Below, in pieces: positions 19,496-30,376 of a DNA stretch of 64,000 nucleotides. The notes under the pieces were generated by a model. It was not told the DNA's origin. It saw only the letters and a list, made by a program, of their open reading frames with translations, and searched no databases. Source of the DNA: Auriscalpium vulgare (lineage: Eukaryota > Basidiomycota > Agaricomycetes > Russulales > Auriscalpiaceae). Positions within the stretch are counted from its first letter, which is position 1. Every line of letters starts with the position of its first letter. The stretch is taken from NCBI GenBank assembly GCA_019915015.1, contig JAHBBC010000035.1:186001-250000 (forward strand), read 5' to 3'. A program made the position numbers and the translations under genes.

Positions 19496-21451
19496 TTATC
19501 CTTGGGTCCGACGAGGTCGCTGCAAAGTGCTGATCGCGTGCGGAACAGTCCGAAGGTCTCCAAATTGAATGTCGGAAGTGAATGGCGATGCGCTTGATTG
19601 TTGAGCGATTGGAGGGGCCTGAAGCGATCGAACAACCGCGTCGTTGCGATCTCCAAAACATTCGAATCGCCGGGAGTGACTGGCAAGTCGTAGTCCATGG
19701 TCGGAAGTGCCGCAAACAAGTTGCGAGTGTTCTGAAGGCTTTCTCGAGCGAGTTGCTGCTCTCGAACGTGCTCCGATACTATTGCGACAGTGTTGCGAGG
19801 GATGGTCGGATGCGAATGCAATGAGGAACAATGGGTTCGGGCGATGTGAGGGCCAACATGCCACCAGGGTCATGCATGTGCTGCGGAGATCGACCAATGT
19901 TCTGGACGTGGTCGTCAAGGAATCGGAAAATGTTTCGCCAAGTGTGGTTGTCACTGAGAACGCTGTCGAGAACGATAGATGTCGAGAGATTGGGCTGCGA
20001 AAGTTCGGGAGAGTTTCGACGGTCGGAATGGCATGAAGTGCAGGCGTGTCACAGAATGTGGGTCGGACCTCCATATCGAGGCTTGCGCTGCGTCCTATGT
20101 CGTCTAGGAAGCTTGCGATAATGCTTGGAGCGGCTGGGATGATGTCCGACGCGACGCTGAGGCTGTCTTGCGCATAGTTGCGGTCCTCCGATTCGAAAAT
20201 CGTAGTGGCTGGTGCAGTGGAGTCGTCGATAGGCACTGGCTCGACGCCGGCGCAATCGCAATCCTGAATGCACTGTGCGAGGACTGGCTCCAAAAATTCC
20301 GCACAATTGATCGGAGGAACGGCACAATGGTCGGAGATGCATGTGCCACACGTCGGAGCACTCGCAAGGATAAACGACGCCATTGCTGGAGTGGTGGAGG
20401 CATAGAACGTGTTCCGATCCGAGTCGCAGTCTGGAGTCGCAGCAATTGTTGCACTGGACATAGCTGGTTCGCGTTCTGTAGCGATGTCGGCGACTTCAGG
20501 CTGCTCGAGCACCGCTGCGAGATTGTCATACTCCTGTGCGAGCGCCTGCTGTTCGAGAAGAAACGCTATCTCCGCTTCAATAGCAGCGATGCGATCGGAG
20601 GTCGGGAGCGATGCCGGAAGTACTGTCTCCGGAGTGAGGTCGACCATGAGCTGAGTCGCGACTTGGCCATGAGTCAGAGGTGTAGCAACGACGGCTGCGG
20701 AGTGAAGAGTGTCTGCTGCGATTGGTGCTGCGACTGGTGGGGTGCCTCCTTGCATAAATGTTCGGACGAACGATGCGACTGGGTCTGTGATCGGGACAGC
20801 AAGAGAAGCTGGTGGCGATGGCGGTATGGGTGCCCGATTGGTCGGGACTGCTATGGCAACGTTCCGATCCATTGATCGAGTGCGAGGCTGGAGAACGAAC
20901 TGAGCGGCGCTGCTGACGTCGGAAACGTCGTATGAATCTCCTGGAATGACGTCCGGCTTCATGACCTGCAGGCGAACACTGATGCGATCCCAGAGTGTGT
21001 TAGGAATGCCACGAGGAAAATCGGACTTCTGCTGGAGCGCCGAGTAACGGTTCTGCCTGATGAGGAACCCCGAGATGGCTAGGAATTCTCGGTGGTACGC
21101 CGCAAACTCATCGAGCGTGATCGCAGGGATTGTTCGAGTGGTCGCAATGAGTGTCTCGAGGTCGGAAGACGAATATGTCCGATCTTGATCAGCTCCGGGG
21201 TAGAGCGATGTGACGGCCGTCTTGAAATCGCTGAAGGTGCTTGCGTCATTGAACTCGGGAATGCTGTCAAAGAGGTCCGCGACTTCGATCGGAACATAGT
21301 ACTGGGCCTGGTCCTTCTTCGCACGGTCGGAGGTAAGACCAGCGAGCGCTGCGACTGTTTCAAAGTCGGAGAAAAACCTTCGAACAGAGCGAGGGTCGGA
21401 AGCGAAAATGGGTGCCGTTTTCGCACCGCGAGGTGGCATACGAGTGGCCAT
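19496..21451 (-). CDS. Gag-like protein of non-autonomous LTR element
   Basis: 651-residue gag-like protein. The first Met downstream of the primer-binding site is at 21451 (MATRMPPRGAKTAPIFASD). The frame is open further 5' but has no Met until inside the LTR. The N-terminal 200 residues look like a retrotransposon capsid region (VRRFFSDFETVAALAGL, YVPIEVADLFDSIPEF, TLDEFAAYHREFLAISGFL). The following region is Ala/Pro/Asp-rich, with a Leu/Glu segment around AEIAFLLEQQALAQEYDNLA. The C-terminal half has several Cys (CGTC, CDCAG) but no CCHC knuckle in proper spacing. No protease or polymerase motif follows before the stop at 19496. It would need pol in trans from a related autonomous element. 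Confidence 0.75.
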   Translation of the reverse strand: MATRMPPRGAKTAPIFASDPRSVRRFFSDFETVAALAGLTSDRAKKDQAQYYVPIEVADLFDSIPEFNDASTFSDFKTAVTSLYPGADQDRTYSSSDLETLIATTRTIPAITLDEFAAYHREFLAISGFLIRQNRYSALQQKSDFPRGIPNTLWDRISVRLQVMKPDVIPGDSYDVSDVSSAAQFVLQPRTRSMDRNVAIAVPTNRAPIPPSPPASLAVPITDPVASFVRTFMQGGTPPVAAPIAADTLHSAAVVATPLTHGQVATQLMVDLTPETVLPASLPTSDRIAAIEAEIAFLLEQQALAQEYDNLAAVLEQPEVADIATEREPAMSSATIAATPDCDSDRNTFYASTTPAMASFILASAPTCGTCISDHCAVPPINCAEFLEPVLAQCIQDCDCAGVEPVPIDDSTAPATTIFESEDRNYAQDSLSVASDIIPAAPSIIASFLDDIGRSASLDMEVRPTFCDTPALHAIPTVETLPNFRSPISRHLSFSTAFSVTTTLGETFSDSLTTTSRTLVDLRSTCMTLVACWPSHRPNPLFLIAFASDHPSQHCRNSIGARSRAATRSRKPSEHSQLVCGTSDHGLRLASHSRRFECFGDRNDAVVRSLQAPPIAQQSSASPFTSDIQFGDLRTVPHAISTLQRPRRTQG

Positions 21452-21697
21452 GGCTGTGCGACGTGTCGGAGAGCAGGTGCGGGATGTCGTGATGCGATTG
21501 GATGAATGGGTGCAAGCTGCGACGATGGCTGGGGAGATGAGCGAGTGGCTGTGATCGGAATCGAATACGATGGGTCGCAAAGGCGTAGATGGGAGTCGGA
21601 ACTCGACGAGAATGTTCCGACGTGTGCTAGAGGGGTAGAAACACTGCCAAAATCTCCGGAGAAAGCCTGACTGGTCCCTCGCGGTGGGCTCCAAAAG

Positions 21698-23386
21698 TGA
21701 TGGGCACCCACAGGTAGTAGGGTGGTAATGTGTCAGATACCAGATCCCTAGAGCGCTGGTGAGGGTACCGTGATGTGTGCGAGTGAGTGTCAGGGTCCCG
21801 AAGACAATCGGAGTGCGTCTCCGACGGGTGTGGGGAGGTGTGCGATCGGATGCGCTGGTCGGAATGCGTGATCGGTCGGAGAGTCGTCGATGAGGGGTCG
21901 GAGGCGCAGATGCGATGGTCGGAATGTGTGGACAAGTGGTGCGAGTGGTGCGATCGAGGCTGCGACCGCTGCGAGACGACAGAGTCAAGACTGCGATCTC
22001 CGAGGTCGCAAGACGGTCGGAGCGACGATGAGTCGTGCAGGCAACGACGCAGAGGCGTGTGGACGGTCGGAGGAGCGGGGGCGGTGGTCGGAAGATAGGA
22101 ATGAGAGGTGGAGCACGCCGATCGATGTTGCGATCGCTGCGGGACGAGCGGAACGCGACTGCGATCTCCTGATGTCGCAAGACGGTCGGAGCGACAAAGT
22201 GCGAGGGCAACGGCAAATGGGACAACGATGGAACAAGATGAGAGCGAGGAGAACGATAAGCTGAGTGCGGGATGACGACGACGACAAAGACAAAGGCAAA
22301 GGCAAAGGCGACAGAGCTAGCCTCGAGCTAACTATACGATAGAGACGAGGCGTTATGGGCGTCGAATGAGATCTGAACCGTGCGGGGGGAACCGAATCTG
22401 TATTGCAGCATGGATGCGACCGCTATTTATGTGTTTCGACCGCTACAGTACGAGTCCGATCGAGAATGGAGCCGGAACAAAGGAAAACGAGTCGGAACAA
22501 AAGCAAACGATGGTGCGCAAGTCGCACATGGTACAGACAATGGGGGAGAGTCCATAGAACATATCAGAAGGTCTGCGATGCTGTGGAGAACAATGTGGAG
22601 CAAGTGATCAGCGCTGTCAGGAGGGCAGTGCAAGCGCATGGAAAACAATCTGCGCTGTCAAGAAGTGTGGGAGAGACATCCTACAATGTCGAACAAGACA
22701 ATACGACCAGAACAGGAAACAATGGAGGTGTGGCGAATGGTAGAATGCACTCCGACGTGCGAGGGGGTCGCAGGTGAGTGTTGCGATCTTGCAACTCGTC
22801 GAACAGTTGGAAGAATGCTCCGGTGTTGCGCGTGCGATGGTCGGAATGGTGGAGGGATAATCGGAGCGCTGGTCCGACCGCAGAACAATCGGGATCGAAG
22901 GAATGTGGCGCAAACTCGAGAGCTGGGCTAGACAATGGTCGGAGGACAATGGCGCAACTGTGGGGGTACTCGGAAGTCGCAGAGACGTCGGAGAGACGTG
23001 GCACACGTGCTGAAACGATGATCTCGATGATCGAAATGTCTGATGGAATTCCGACGCATTGTGACAACTGTGGGAGACGCTGTGCTCGAGGTCGCATGGC
23101 GGCAATCGGAACGATGAGTGAGGGGTCGGATGACTGCGTGTGATGTGTGCGACGGAGTTGCTGGTCCGAGCGTGGTGTCCAAGGCATGATTCCGATTGCG
23201 CGACAGCTCTGCGAGACTCCAACGGTCGGAACTCTGGCTCCGATATTGCAAGCGGTCGGAGGAACTAATCGAGTGGTCGGAGCACTGCTGCGCGACGCTG
23301 CGATCTCCGGAATTGTGTATCTGTTGACTTGACGAAAGTGCGAAAATCCGTAACGATCGCCTCGCAGCGCGGGGCGAGGCGTATCA
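21698..23386 (-). repeat. 5' LTR (1689 bp) of gag-only element
   Basis: Direct repeat of 17407-19091. On the minus strand it precedes the primer-binding-site-like sequence and should contain the promoter. The same dense TCGGA words are present as in the other copy. Confidence 0.9.
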
Positions 23387-23736
23387 GCACGCATATGAAG
23401 CATGAGTGTACGTACGAAGGAGCCGGGACAGGGCAAAGCAACAGCCTATGCTAAGAAACTACACTACTGAAAAGGTCGGGTAGTAAGCATTAAACTCGGG
23501 TGTCGGATAGAAGTCGTGATATGAGCATCAGAAGGAATGATAAGACCGGTACCAAGAACGCGGTACAAGCCTGAATGTAGGGTCTTTGTCTCAGAGATTG
23601 TAGGGGATTGTTGGCTGCATGCACCGGCAGCCTACGAGAGATGCACGCCGAAGTTGAGGTTGTCCTCCATCTCGTCGTCAGTCGGCACAGTCTCTGCTAC
23701 GGGAAGCCCATCAGTATGCTTGACATCCACGTGTAT
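23387..23736. other. Intergenic, no gene seen
   Basis: Short stretch between the LTR element and the 3' end of the DUF6532-like gene. Nothing recognisable. Confidence 0.4.
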
Positions 23737-25994
23737 TCAAAAGTACTTGCCGTCCGCGCTTTGCCAGGAATCCCGCATCTTCTCGAATGCCGGACCATAC
23801 TTGAGATCACTGGCGATGTCGTCCATTTTCTTGACCATGCAGACATACATCGCCCGGTAGTCCTTGCCCGAGAAATCGCGAGGCTTGCGCTGCCCGTCTT
23901 ATACTCGTGAAGGCCGTTCATGAACTAAGCAGTCAGTGAGCGGAGACCTGTAGCCATAGAAATATACCAACTGACCATGGTGGCGACCATCGCGATAGTC
24001 CGGATCGGGATCCCATCTTGGAAGACCGATGGGAAGACGTGACCCAGGGACTTCTCGTTCTTGAACAAGAAGTTGACGCAGCCTTCCTGGATGACCGAGG
24101 AGCCGAAAAACAGTGAGATCCCTGTGGATGATGAACTCAGCCAATGTATACAGACGCGGCAATCAACACTTGCGTCGGGCTGGCTCTCATGAAGTACGAC
24201 CCTGATCCAGAAGCTCCTTGATGAACTCCTTGAGCTTCTCTCGATACCCTTGGAGTCGTTGTCGAGCTCGCCCAGCGTGTCCGGCTCAGGGATGACCGTT
24301 GTATGAATCGCCAATGCGACGTGGCGCTTGAGCTCACTGCGGAAGGTGGATGCATCCGCTTGGACCTTGTAACTGGTCAGGAGAGTAAACGGAGATACGA
24401 TGAAACAGCGCCGCACCATCTTTATGAGTTCCATCGGTATTTCGTCGCCTGCACACATAATTCAGCAATGGCATACACATTATTATAACAGAATAATACA
24501 ACCTGGCTCCACGATACGTTGACCAGTCTCGTCTTCGTAGTCGAGCACGCCTCGAAGAGAGCTTCTTGTGCATCCCTCAAGGCAGTGAGAGGTCGGGGAC
24601 AGTTCTTGAGTGGCGATAGCGAGACGCTGACGAGCTTTTGCGTTCCGTACGATGTCGCGCCAAGGTGCCAACAGCGTAGCCATGGCGAGCTTGTCCTCCG
24701 CGTCGCTGCCGTCGCTGCTGTTCCTTTCTTGCCACCCCGCTTCTTCGAGCCACGCTTGTTACTGGCGGTCAGCGGCAGCGAAGGAGCCTGCTGCGCTGCC
24801 TGCGACAAAGCCAGATGGCCACGGAGAGAGGCTAGGTGCACGCCCCAGGAGCCTTTGGAGTGCGATTCTTGCGCCAATGCTCCTGAAGCACGTCGACAGC
24901 TGCGCAGCGGACTACAATATTTGTCAGATATCCGCAGTGAAGAACCTGCAAGTACGACTCAGTACGACTCACTTTGAACCTGTCCGAAACACCTGGAGTG
25001 CTTGCACCAGCCGGGAGAGCATTCCACGGATCTAAGTAATATTTAAAGGAAGAACAAGACACGCTCATTGAAAAAATACCCACCTTCGACGGGCGCTCCT
25101 CCGCTACACTATAGTCATCGCCTGACTCCTGGCTGCCGTCGTCGCCATCCTGATTGTTATCCTCATTCTCATAGTGCTCCTCCCCTTCATCACTTATCTC
25201 GATGTCCTGGATATCTTCAGTCACCTGCTGGTGAGGGTGAGTGTTCTGCGCGAGGAGCTGAGGGTCGATCACTGGAGACGGAGGCCCGACGAATGGCACT
25301 GGCTGCTCGACGACATGGGTAAAGGATTGGCAGAAACGCTGCTGAGCATGGTGGGCCGCGGGAGACAGTGCGCTGTGGAGAAAGGAGATGGTGGCGGCAA
25401 AGCGAAAGCCGATGGTTGGGAGATGCCGAGCACCGCTGCTGGTAAATGTACGTCGATGGCTGTATGGGCTGAGTGAATGCGGGCCAACTACATGGAATCC
25501 AAACCGAGGATCGGGTGCGTCAGAGGAAGGACCGTTGGTGCCGACTTGCTGCGGCAGAGTTGGTGAGGGAGCGGATTCTGGACGGGCGGGACTGCCTGCG
25601 ACTGAGCCTCATGAGATCAGAATGTGGAATATAAATAAGCTGTAGCTGACCTTCTTGCGAGACTTCCGCGCAACCACTTGGGCTGCCGTGCATGGGATTG
25701 ACGGCTGCTGCTGAAGTCGGGGCACCTCCAGAGGTGGACACAAACCTGTCCTTCTTGCGACGAGAACCAGCTTCCCAGGCGATCTCTCCAGCTTTTGCGA
25801 GTTTCTCTATTGTCCGTTCTTACCACGAGTGGTGCGCACATTCTCCGAGCGTGTCGACTTGGTCACGGTGGAGTCGACAGTCTTGCTCGGCGGAGCGGAA
25901 TCTAAAATAAAAGACGTGAGGACAAACTAGGGGCAAGAGTTGATACACATCTACTTGAGCTCCGGCCCCTTGGTGTAGGTGCGACGCGCGGCAT
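23737..25994 (-). pseudogene. DUF6532-like protein, frameshifted
   Basis: Minus-strand multi-exon gene starting MPRVAPTPRGRSS at 25994 and ending GKYF-stop at 23737. The N-terminal half is Ser/Pro-rich, then very acidic (DIQDIEISDEGEEHYENED). A Lys/Arg patch follows (KKRGGKKGTA). The C-terminal half matches the style of the DUF6532 family, an agaricomycete domain of unknown function: a segment near LIKMVRRCFIVSPFTLLTSY, then FLFKNEKSLGHVFPSVFQDG, IPIRTIAMVATM and FSGKDYRAMYVCMVKKMDD. Canonical introns separate the blocks. The frame is lost by one base at two or more places: after TRGKNGQ near 25825, and in the last exon between EYKTGS and RDFSGKDY near 23890. These could be real decay or uncorrected sequencing indels. 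The family assignment is from memory of the alignment pattern. Confidence 0.55.
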
Positions 25995-26550
25995 GTTGAG
26001 AGCAGAAAAATGGATACGCTATGCGGAGTGGGATACGCAGACGACTGCCTCTGGCAGCCGGTGCACGCCTGGGTCGCAGTCAGTGAAGCGAAGAGAATGT
26101 AGGTCGGTGACGGGAATACACGACACACAGAAAGCCAGCTTATATAGCCTATTGAGCACAACCATGCCTTGAGGATCGAGGGGGAAGGGTGGAGGCTGTC
26201 GAGCGGCGACGTGGCACGTTGTGTGAAAATTGTAACACGTTGTGTGAAAATTGTAACACGTGTATTGTCTGATAACCGGGTACTGAGCAAAGTAGTATTA
26301 TTAGAAAATTGTCTCGTAAGTCTCTTTGTCAATGTACTTGGTGTGAAATGGCCAGTGCACGCATGGCAGTACAATTACTCTTAATCGTTGGGAGGGAGGA
26401 GGCAGGTATCTTCTTGATTTGAAGATAGACTGAATTACAGATTATCAACAAAGGTGTTGTGTCAGCCATAAGGTAGATGTTGTTTGGGTTAACACGTGTC
26501 TTGTCTAGAAGAACAAGTTTGTTATGTCCTTCTTACCCCAGATCTTCTTC

Positions 26551-27034
26551 TGTTGGAATTTGGTGATGACGCTAGTCTCATGACAAATACTATGGAATGA
26601 TCTAGAACGATCTGGACTTGTTTGATCATGGAACATTGTAGAATAGTCTAGAATAGCTACTGTACAGGATTGCTATACGCTTACTCAGGTCTTAACTCCT
26701 ATCTCCTAGGATGACTGATGTACTTACTGATGCTGTGCAAGCTGACTGATTCTTACACATTATGTCTTACACATATGCTTTATGCTTACTACACAATTTC
26801 TGATTGGTTGATATGCAGAGCCCCAAGTAGTATAAAAGGGCTCCTTTCTTCGCTCAGATACCTCAGTCTTTTCACATCACAGACTGAGGTGAGCATTCCT
26901 ATGCATACTTAGGAGTCTTCTCTTTACTAACTCACTTGTAGTATAGACTAACGTCTCTCTAAGGTACTGCAATACAGTCTTTTCACATCACAGACTGAGT
27001 ATAGACTAACGTCTCTCTAAGTTGTGTTTCATCA
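26551..27034 (+). repeat. 5' LTR of Copia element
   Basis: 484 bp, matching 37985-38468. A TATA-like TATAAAAGGG box lies near 26831. The motif CAGTCTTTTCACATCACAGA occurs twice within it (around 26867 and 26973). Confidence 0.93.
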
Positions 27035-27252
27035 GGTTATGGGCCTGCCTGAACACCTGCTACAAGAATTACTTTGCTTTTTATCAAGGCGAGTCTACCA
27101 TCACTTGTGGGAATGGCCAGTGCAAGCATGGCAGTACAATTACTCTTAATCATTTAGGGGCAGGGGGGAGAGGCTTGGCCATTAAATATACCCAAGCAAA
27201 ATTGCTGACAGTCTAGGCTTGGGGATTGTCTCTATCATGGGTGGTAGTTCAA

Positions 27253-27873
27253 CATCCTGCATGCTCCGATGCACTAGGTGGTCGGAGGTGAGTGTTGCAA
27301 TGTTGTGACGTTGTGATCATTCTTCCGGTAAGAATGCTCCGGAATGGTGGTCAGAATCCTGAGGCAATAATCGGGATGCTGATGAAAATACAAAACAATC
27401 GGGATCAGAACGATGCAGTGTGAGTACAAGAACTGAGGTGAACAATGGTCACAGGACAATGGTGCGACTGCAGAGGAATACAGATGTCACAGTGACTGGA
27501 GTGGCATCGTGCACACATTCTGATGACAATCCCACAGTAAACATGTCTGATGGAATTCCGACGCGTTGTGACAGCTGTGGGAGGTGCTGTGCTCGAGGTC
27601 GCATGGTGGCAGTCGGAACAACGAGCAAGTGGTCGGATGACTGCGTGTGCTGCGTGCGACAGCATCGCTGGCGCGAGTGTGGTGTTCAAGGTATGATTCC
27701 GATTGCGTGACTGCTCTGCAAGACTCCAATCTTGCGAGCGGTTGGAAGAACTGATCAGGTGGTCGGAGCACTGCTGTGCGATGCTGCGATCTTCAGAATT
27801 GTGTGTCTGTCGACTTGATGGAAGTGCGAAAATTCTGTAATGATCGCCTCGCAGCATGGAGCGAGGCGTATCA
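27253..27873 (-). repeat. Decayed solo copy of the 1.69-kb LTR
   Basis: Sequence similar to the inner and terminal part of the 17407-23386 element's LTR, ending GCGAGGCGTATCA at about 27873 like the intact copies. Many differences are C-to-T or G-to-A at former CpG sites, for example CAGCGCGGGGCG in the intact copy against CAGCATGGAGCG here. Part of the 5' end is missing. Confidence 0.75.
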
Positions 27874-27879
27874 GCGCCG

Positions 27880-28240
27880 TCACCGTTGTGCTGACGCACC
27901 ACACGACATCGACAATGTGTATCTTAGCTTCCACTACGCCTATGGAGGCGGTTCCGGGCTCAATCAAGGGTTTGGATGTCATGTATTTCTATGATGCCCA
28001 AGAGTTTTATCTGATGCTGTATTTCACGGCAAAAGAGTTGTATTTCATTTTCACGTGTATGTCATTTCTATCCACAGTAGCACCATAGAATTGCATGTAT
28101 ATATGAATCAGTCATGATAGTATACATCACTATCTCGATTGAGCCCAGAACCACCTCCACAGGCGCAGTAGAAGCTGAGATACGTGTTGTCGATGTCTTG
28201 TGGCACGTCAGCACGACAGCGACAATGGGTCACATGTTGT
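27880..28240. mobile_element. Small foldback (MITE-like) element
   Basis: Imperfect inverted repeats of about 110 bp: the left arm around 27880-27985 (GTGCTGACGCACCACACGAC..) and the right arm around 28125-28240, read inverted. Both contain CATCGACAA and CAGCTTCTAC-like blocks and a shared GGGCTCAATC segment. No gene. The exact ends and target duplication are unclear. Confidence 0.55.
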
Positions 28241-28504
28241 GGGATGCAGCGGCAATGTGTAAGCGTCGGAGTCAAGAGCGAAGCCACGGCACCTGGTGGC
28301 GCCGCCCCACGGGTCGAAGACCTCTGAACTCTTTTTTTCAGTGATCTCATCCATTTTGCAAATCACAATAATTGTAGCTTTATATATATATATCTTTTCC
28401 CAAAGTACCAAAAAAGGGGAAAGAAACTGATGCAAAGAGCAAACTGTCTTGTAGGGCAGGAGAAGATAGAAGGTCAACAACTACTGTACATATCCTACAA
28501 AGCT

Positions 28505-28793
28505 AAATGGCCTTGTAGTGTAGTGGTCAATACTATTGGTTGATATAAAGAACCAAGAGGTTCTAGGTTCAATTCCCCCTCTGTGCGACTTTTTAATAAT
28601 ATAATTATTCAGCCCGGGTATTGTAGTAGCCGGGTTTGTGCACCATGACGCGTTTAAACCTGCACACAGTCGAAAGTGCCGGTTGATGCGTCATGGTGCG
28701 TGTTTGGCCTACCCGTGGGAAAGTTTTACCCAAAATGGAAATCGTGCAGTATTTTTTGCTGACTCGAGAACAATTGAAAACATGTTCATATTA
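28505..28793 (+). repeat. tRNA-headed dispersed repeat, copy 1, left part
   Basis: The head has a B-box-like GGTTCAATTCC at 28566 preceded by an A-box-like TGTAGTGTAGTGG. It is followed by a T5 run, a possible Pol III terminator. The body starts ATTCAGCCCGGGTATTGTAG, shared with 40160 onward. A Harbinger insertion at 28794 splits the repeat, which resumes at 32160. Confidence 0.6.
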
Positions 28794-28945
28794 GGGGAGC
28801 TCAGAGTAGACCGTTTTCGTTTCCGTTTCGTTTTCAAACGCCTTTCGTTTTCGATTCGGCGCCCCGGCGTGATATTACATAATGTCACTCAATCTACGCC
28901 GCTGCGCGACACCGCCGCCATTGCTTTCGAGCTCTTCCACCAGCC

Positions 28946-30262
28946 ATGGCCCGTGCTACCTACCACGATGAGATTATCGACGCATACATCACATATATGG
29001 CTATCCAGATGGCACTCATGCCTCCATCTTCAGCCACAGCTATGATGGAGCAGCTCCAACGCGATAGCTCAATCCTTCACACCATCCTATCCTCCCGCTA
29101 CATCAACCCCCGTCCTCCCGTCGTTAAGCCGGCAATCTCCAGCTTGCATGGGAGTATGCACAGGATCCTGCCCATCACCACCGCTTTATCAACATGCTCC
29201 GTGTCTCTCCCCACGTCTTCGACACTATCCTTGGCCTCATCGAGGGTCATCCCGTATTCCAGAACAACTCGAACACCCCGCAGGAGGATATCCGAACGCA
29301 ATTAGCGGTGACCCTGTACCGTATGGGTCGCTATGGCAATGGCGCATCTCTCGAGGATATCAGCCGTGCAGCGGGCTGTTCAGAGGGCGCTGTGGAGCTA
29401 TACACGGAGAGATGTCAGGAGGCGCTGATGTCCTTGCATGGGATGTTTGTACGGCCGCTAACAGAGGAGGAGAAAGAGGTCGAGAAAAGTGGATTGATGA
29501 GCAGCTTGGTTTCACGGGATCCACCTGGAGGGAGGGATGGGTGATGTACGACGGGACAATTGTTGTCCTGTACAGTCGCCCCGGCCTCGACGGTGACGCG
29601 TACTACACAAGGAAGTGCACTATGGGTTCAACGTCCAGGTATGCTGGATATCTTCTAATAGCTCCTGACTGACATATCTGTACACAGATTGGCAATACAC
29701 CGTCGAATCTACGAATCGTTGACTATTCGCTTGGCATGACCGGTTCTGCTCATGATGCATCTGCATTGAGCATACTGCAGCTGTCAAGCATACCGACTGG
29801 TTCTTCAGAGGTGACGAGTTTGCATGGGTGACTCTGCGTACCCTGTCAGCTCGCGGACCATCCCAGTTCACAAGAAACCAGCGTCGTTAGACCGCTCAAA
29901 TGCCTTATTCGACAACACGTAGCTCGCCTACGCGTTCGCTCTGAACACACCATGGGTGCACTCAAGGGCCGATGGCAATCCCTTCGTGGCTTACGGCTCA
30001 ATATCCGTTACAATCGGGACCATATACGAGCGTGTCGGTGGATTTCATGTTGCATCATCTTGCACAACGCAGTGCTCGACATCGAAGGATGGCGAGTGGG
30101 ACAAGCTTTGCGACTTGGCACTCACGTGCTCAGGAAGAGGACGATAGGGGGGAGCCAGATGATCCTATAGATGATGATATCACAGAGGATGATGATTGCG
30201 AGGCTAGGAGACGTGGCCTTGTGGCAGAAATAGTAGCCGCTCAACGAGCAGGACTTGTATAA
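28946..30262 (+). pseudogene. Harbinger DDE transposase, multiple frameshifts
   Basis: Starts MARATYHDEIIDAYITYMA at 28946. Recognisable blocks in order: NMLRVSPHVFDTILGLIEGH; the helix-turn-helix-like LEDISRAAGCSEGAVELYTE; the DDE segments around WVMYDGTIV; IVDYSLGMTGSAHDAS; and a C-terminal block with HTMGALKGRWQSLRGLR. The C terminus is acidic (DDPIDDDITEDDD) and ends at 30262. One intron lies near 29641-29688. The reading frame shifts by one base at about 29123, 29490, 29618, 29765 and 29830, and again after HNAVLDIE. Most of these look like the loss of one base from a run (TTT to TT, GG to G, CC to C). As written the gene is dead. Given the perfect inverted repeats, sequencing error should be excluded first. 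Confidence 0.85.
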
Positions 30263-30376
30263 ATGAACAAGATTAAATCTGAGATTGTAAAGAGTAAGAG
30301 AGATATAATCAGAAAGAAGAAGGACTGTGTAGCATTAAATGAGAGGCTGCAGTTAGAAAGGACAAAAGCAAAATGA

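Larger units (their letters stand above)
17407..23386 (-). mobile_element. Gag-only LTR retrotransposon, minus strand
   Basis: Two direct repeats of 1685 bp (17407-19091) and 1689 bp (21698-23386) flank a 2606-bp interior. Each repeat begins TGATGGGCACCC and ends GGCGAGGCGTATCA, so both ends carry TGAT..ATCA. Read on the minus strand, the right copy is the 5' LTR. A primer-binding-site-like TGGAGCCCACC starts a few bases inside the interior, and a short purine tract precedes the left copy. The interior encodes only a gag-like protein, without protease, reverse transcriptase or integrase, so the element is non-autonomous. Flanks are GCGCGC and GCACGC, a near-match that could be a mutated target duplication. 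The two LTRs are almost identical, implying a recent insertion. Confidence 0.85.

Noticed and set aside
21452..22225. Extension of the gag-like frame upstream of 21451 into the LTR, giving 909 codons
   Set aside because: The extension crosses the primer-binding site and most of the 5' LTR, where transcription starts. The first Met after the primer site is at 21451.
28505..28600. A functional tRNA gene
   Set aside because: Only the B box is good. The arms do not fold into a convincing cloverleaf and a second diverged copy has the same flanks, as expected for a dispersed tRNA-derived repeat.
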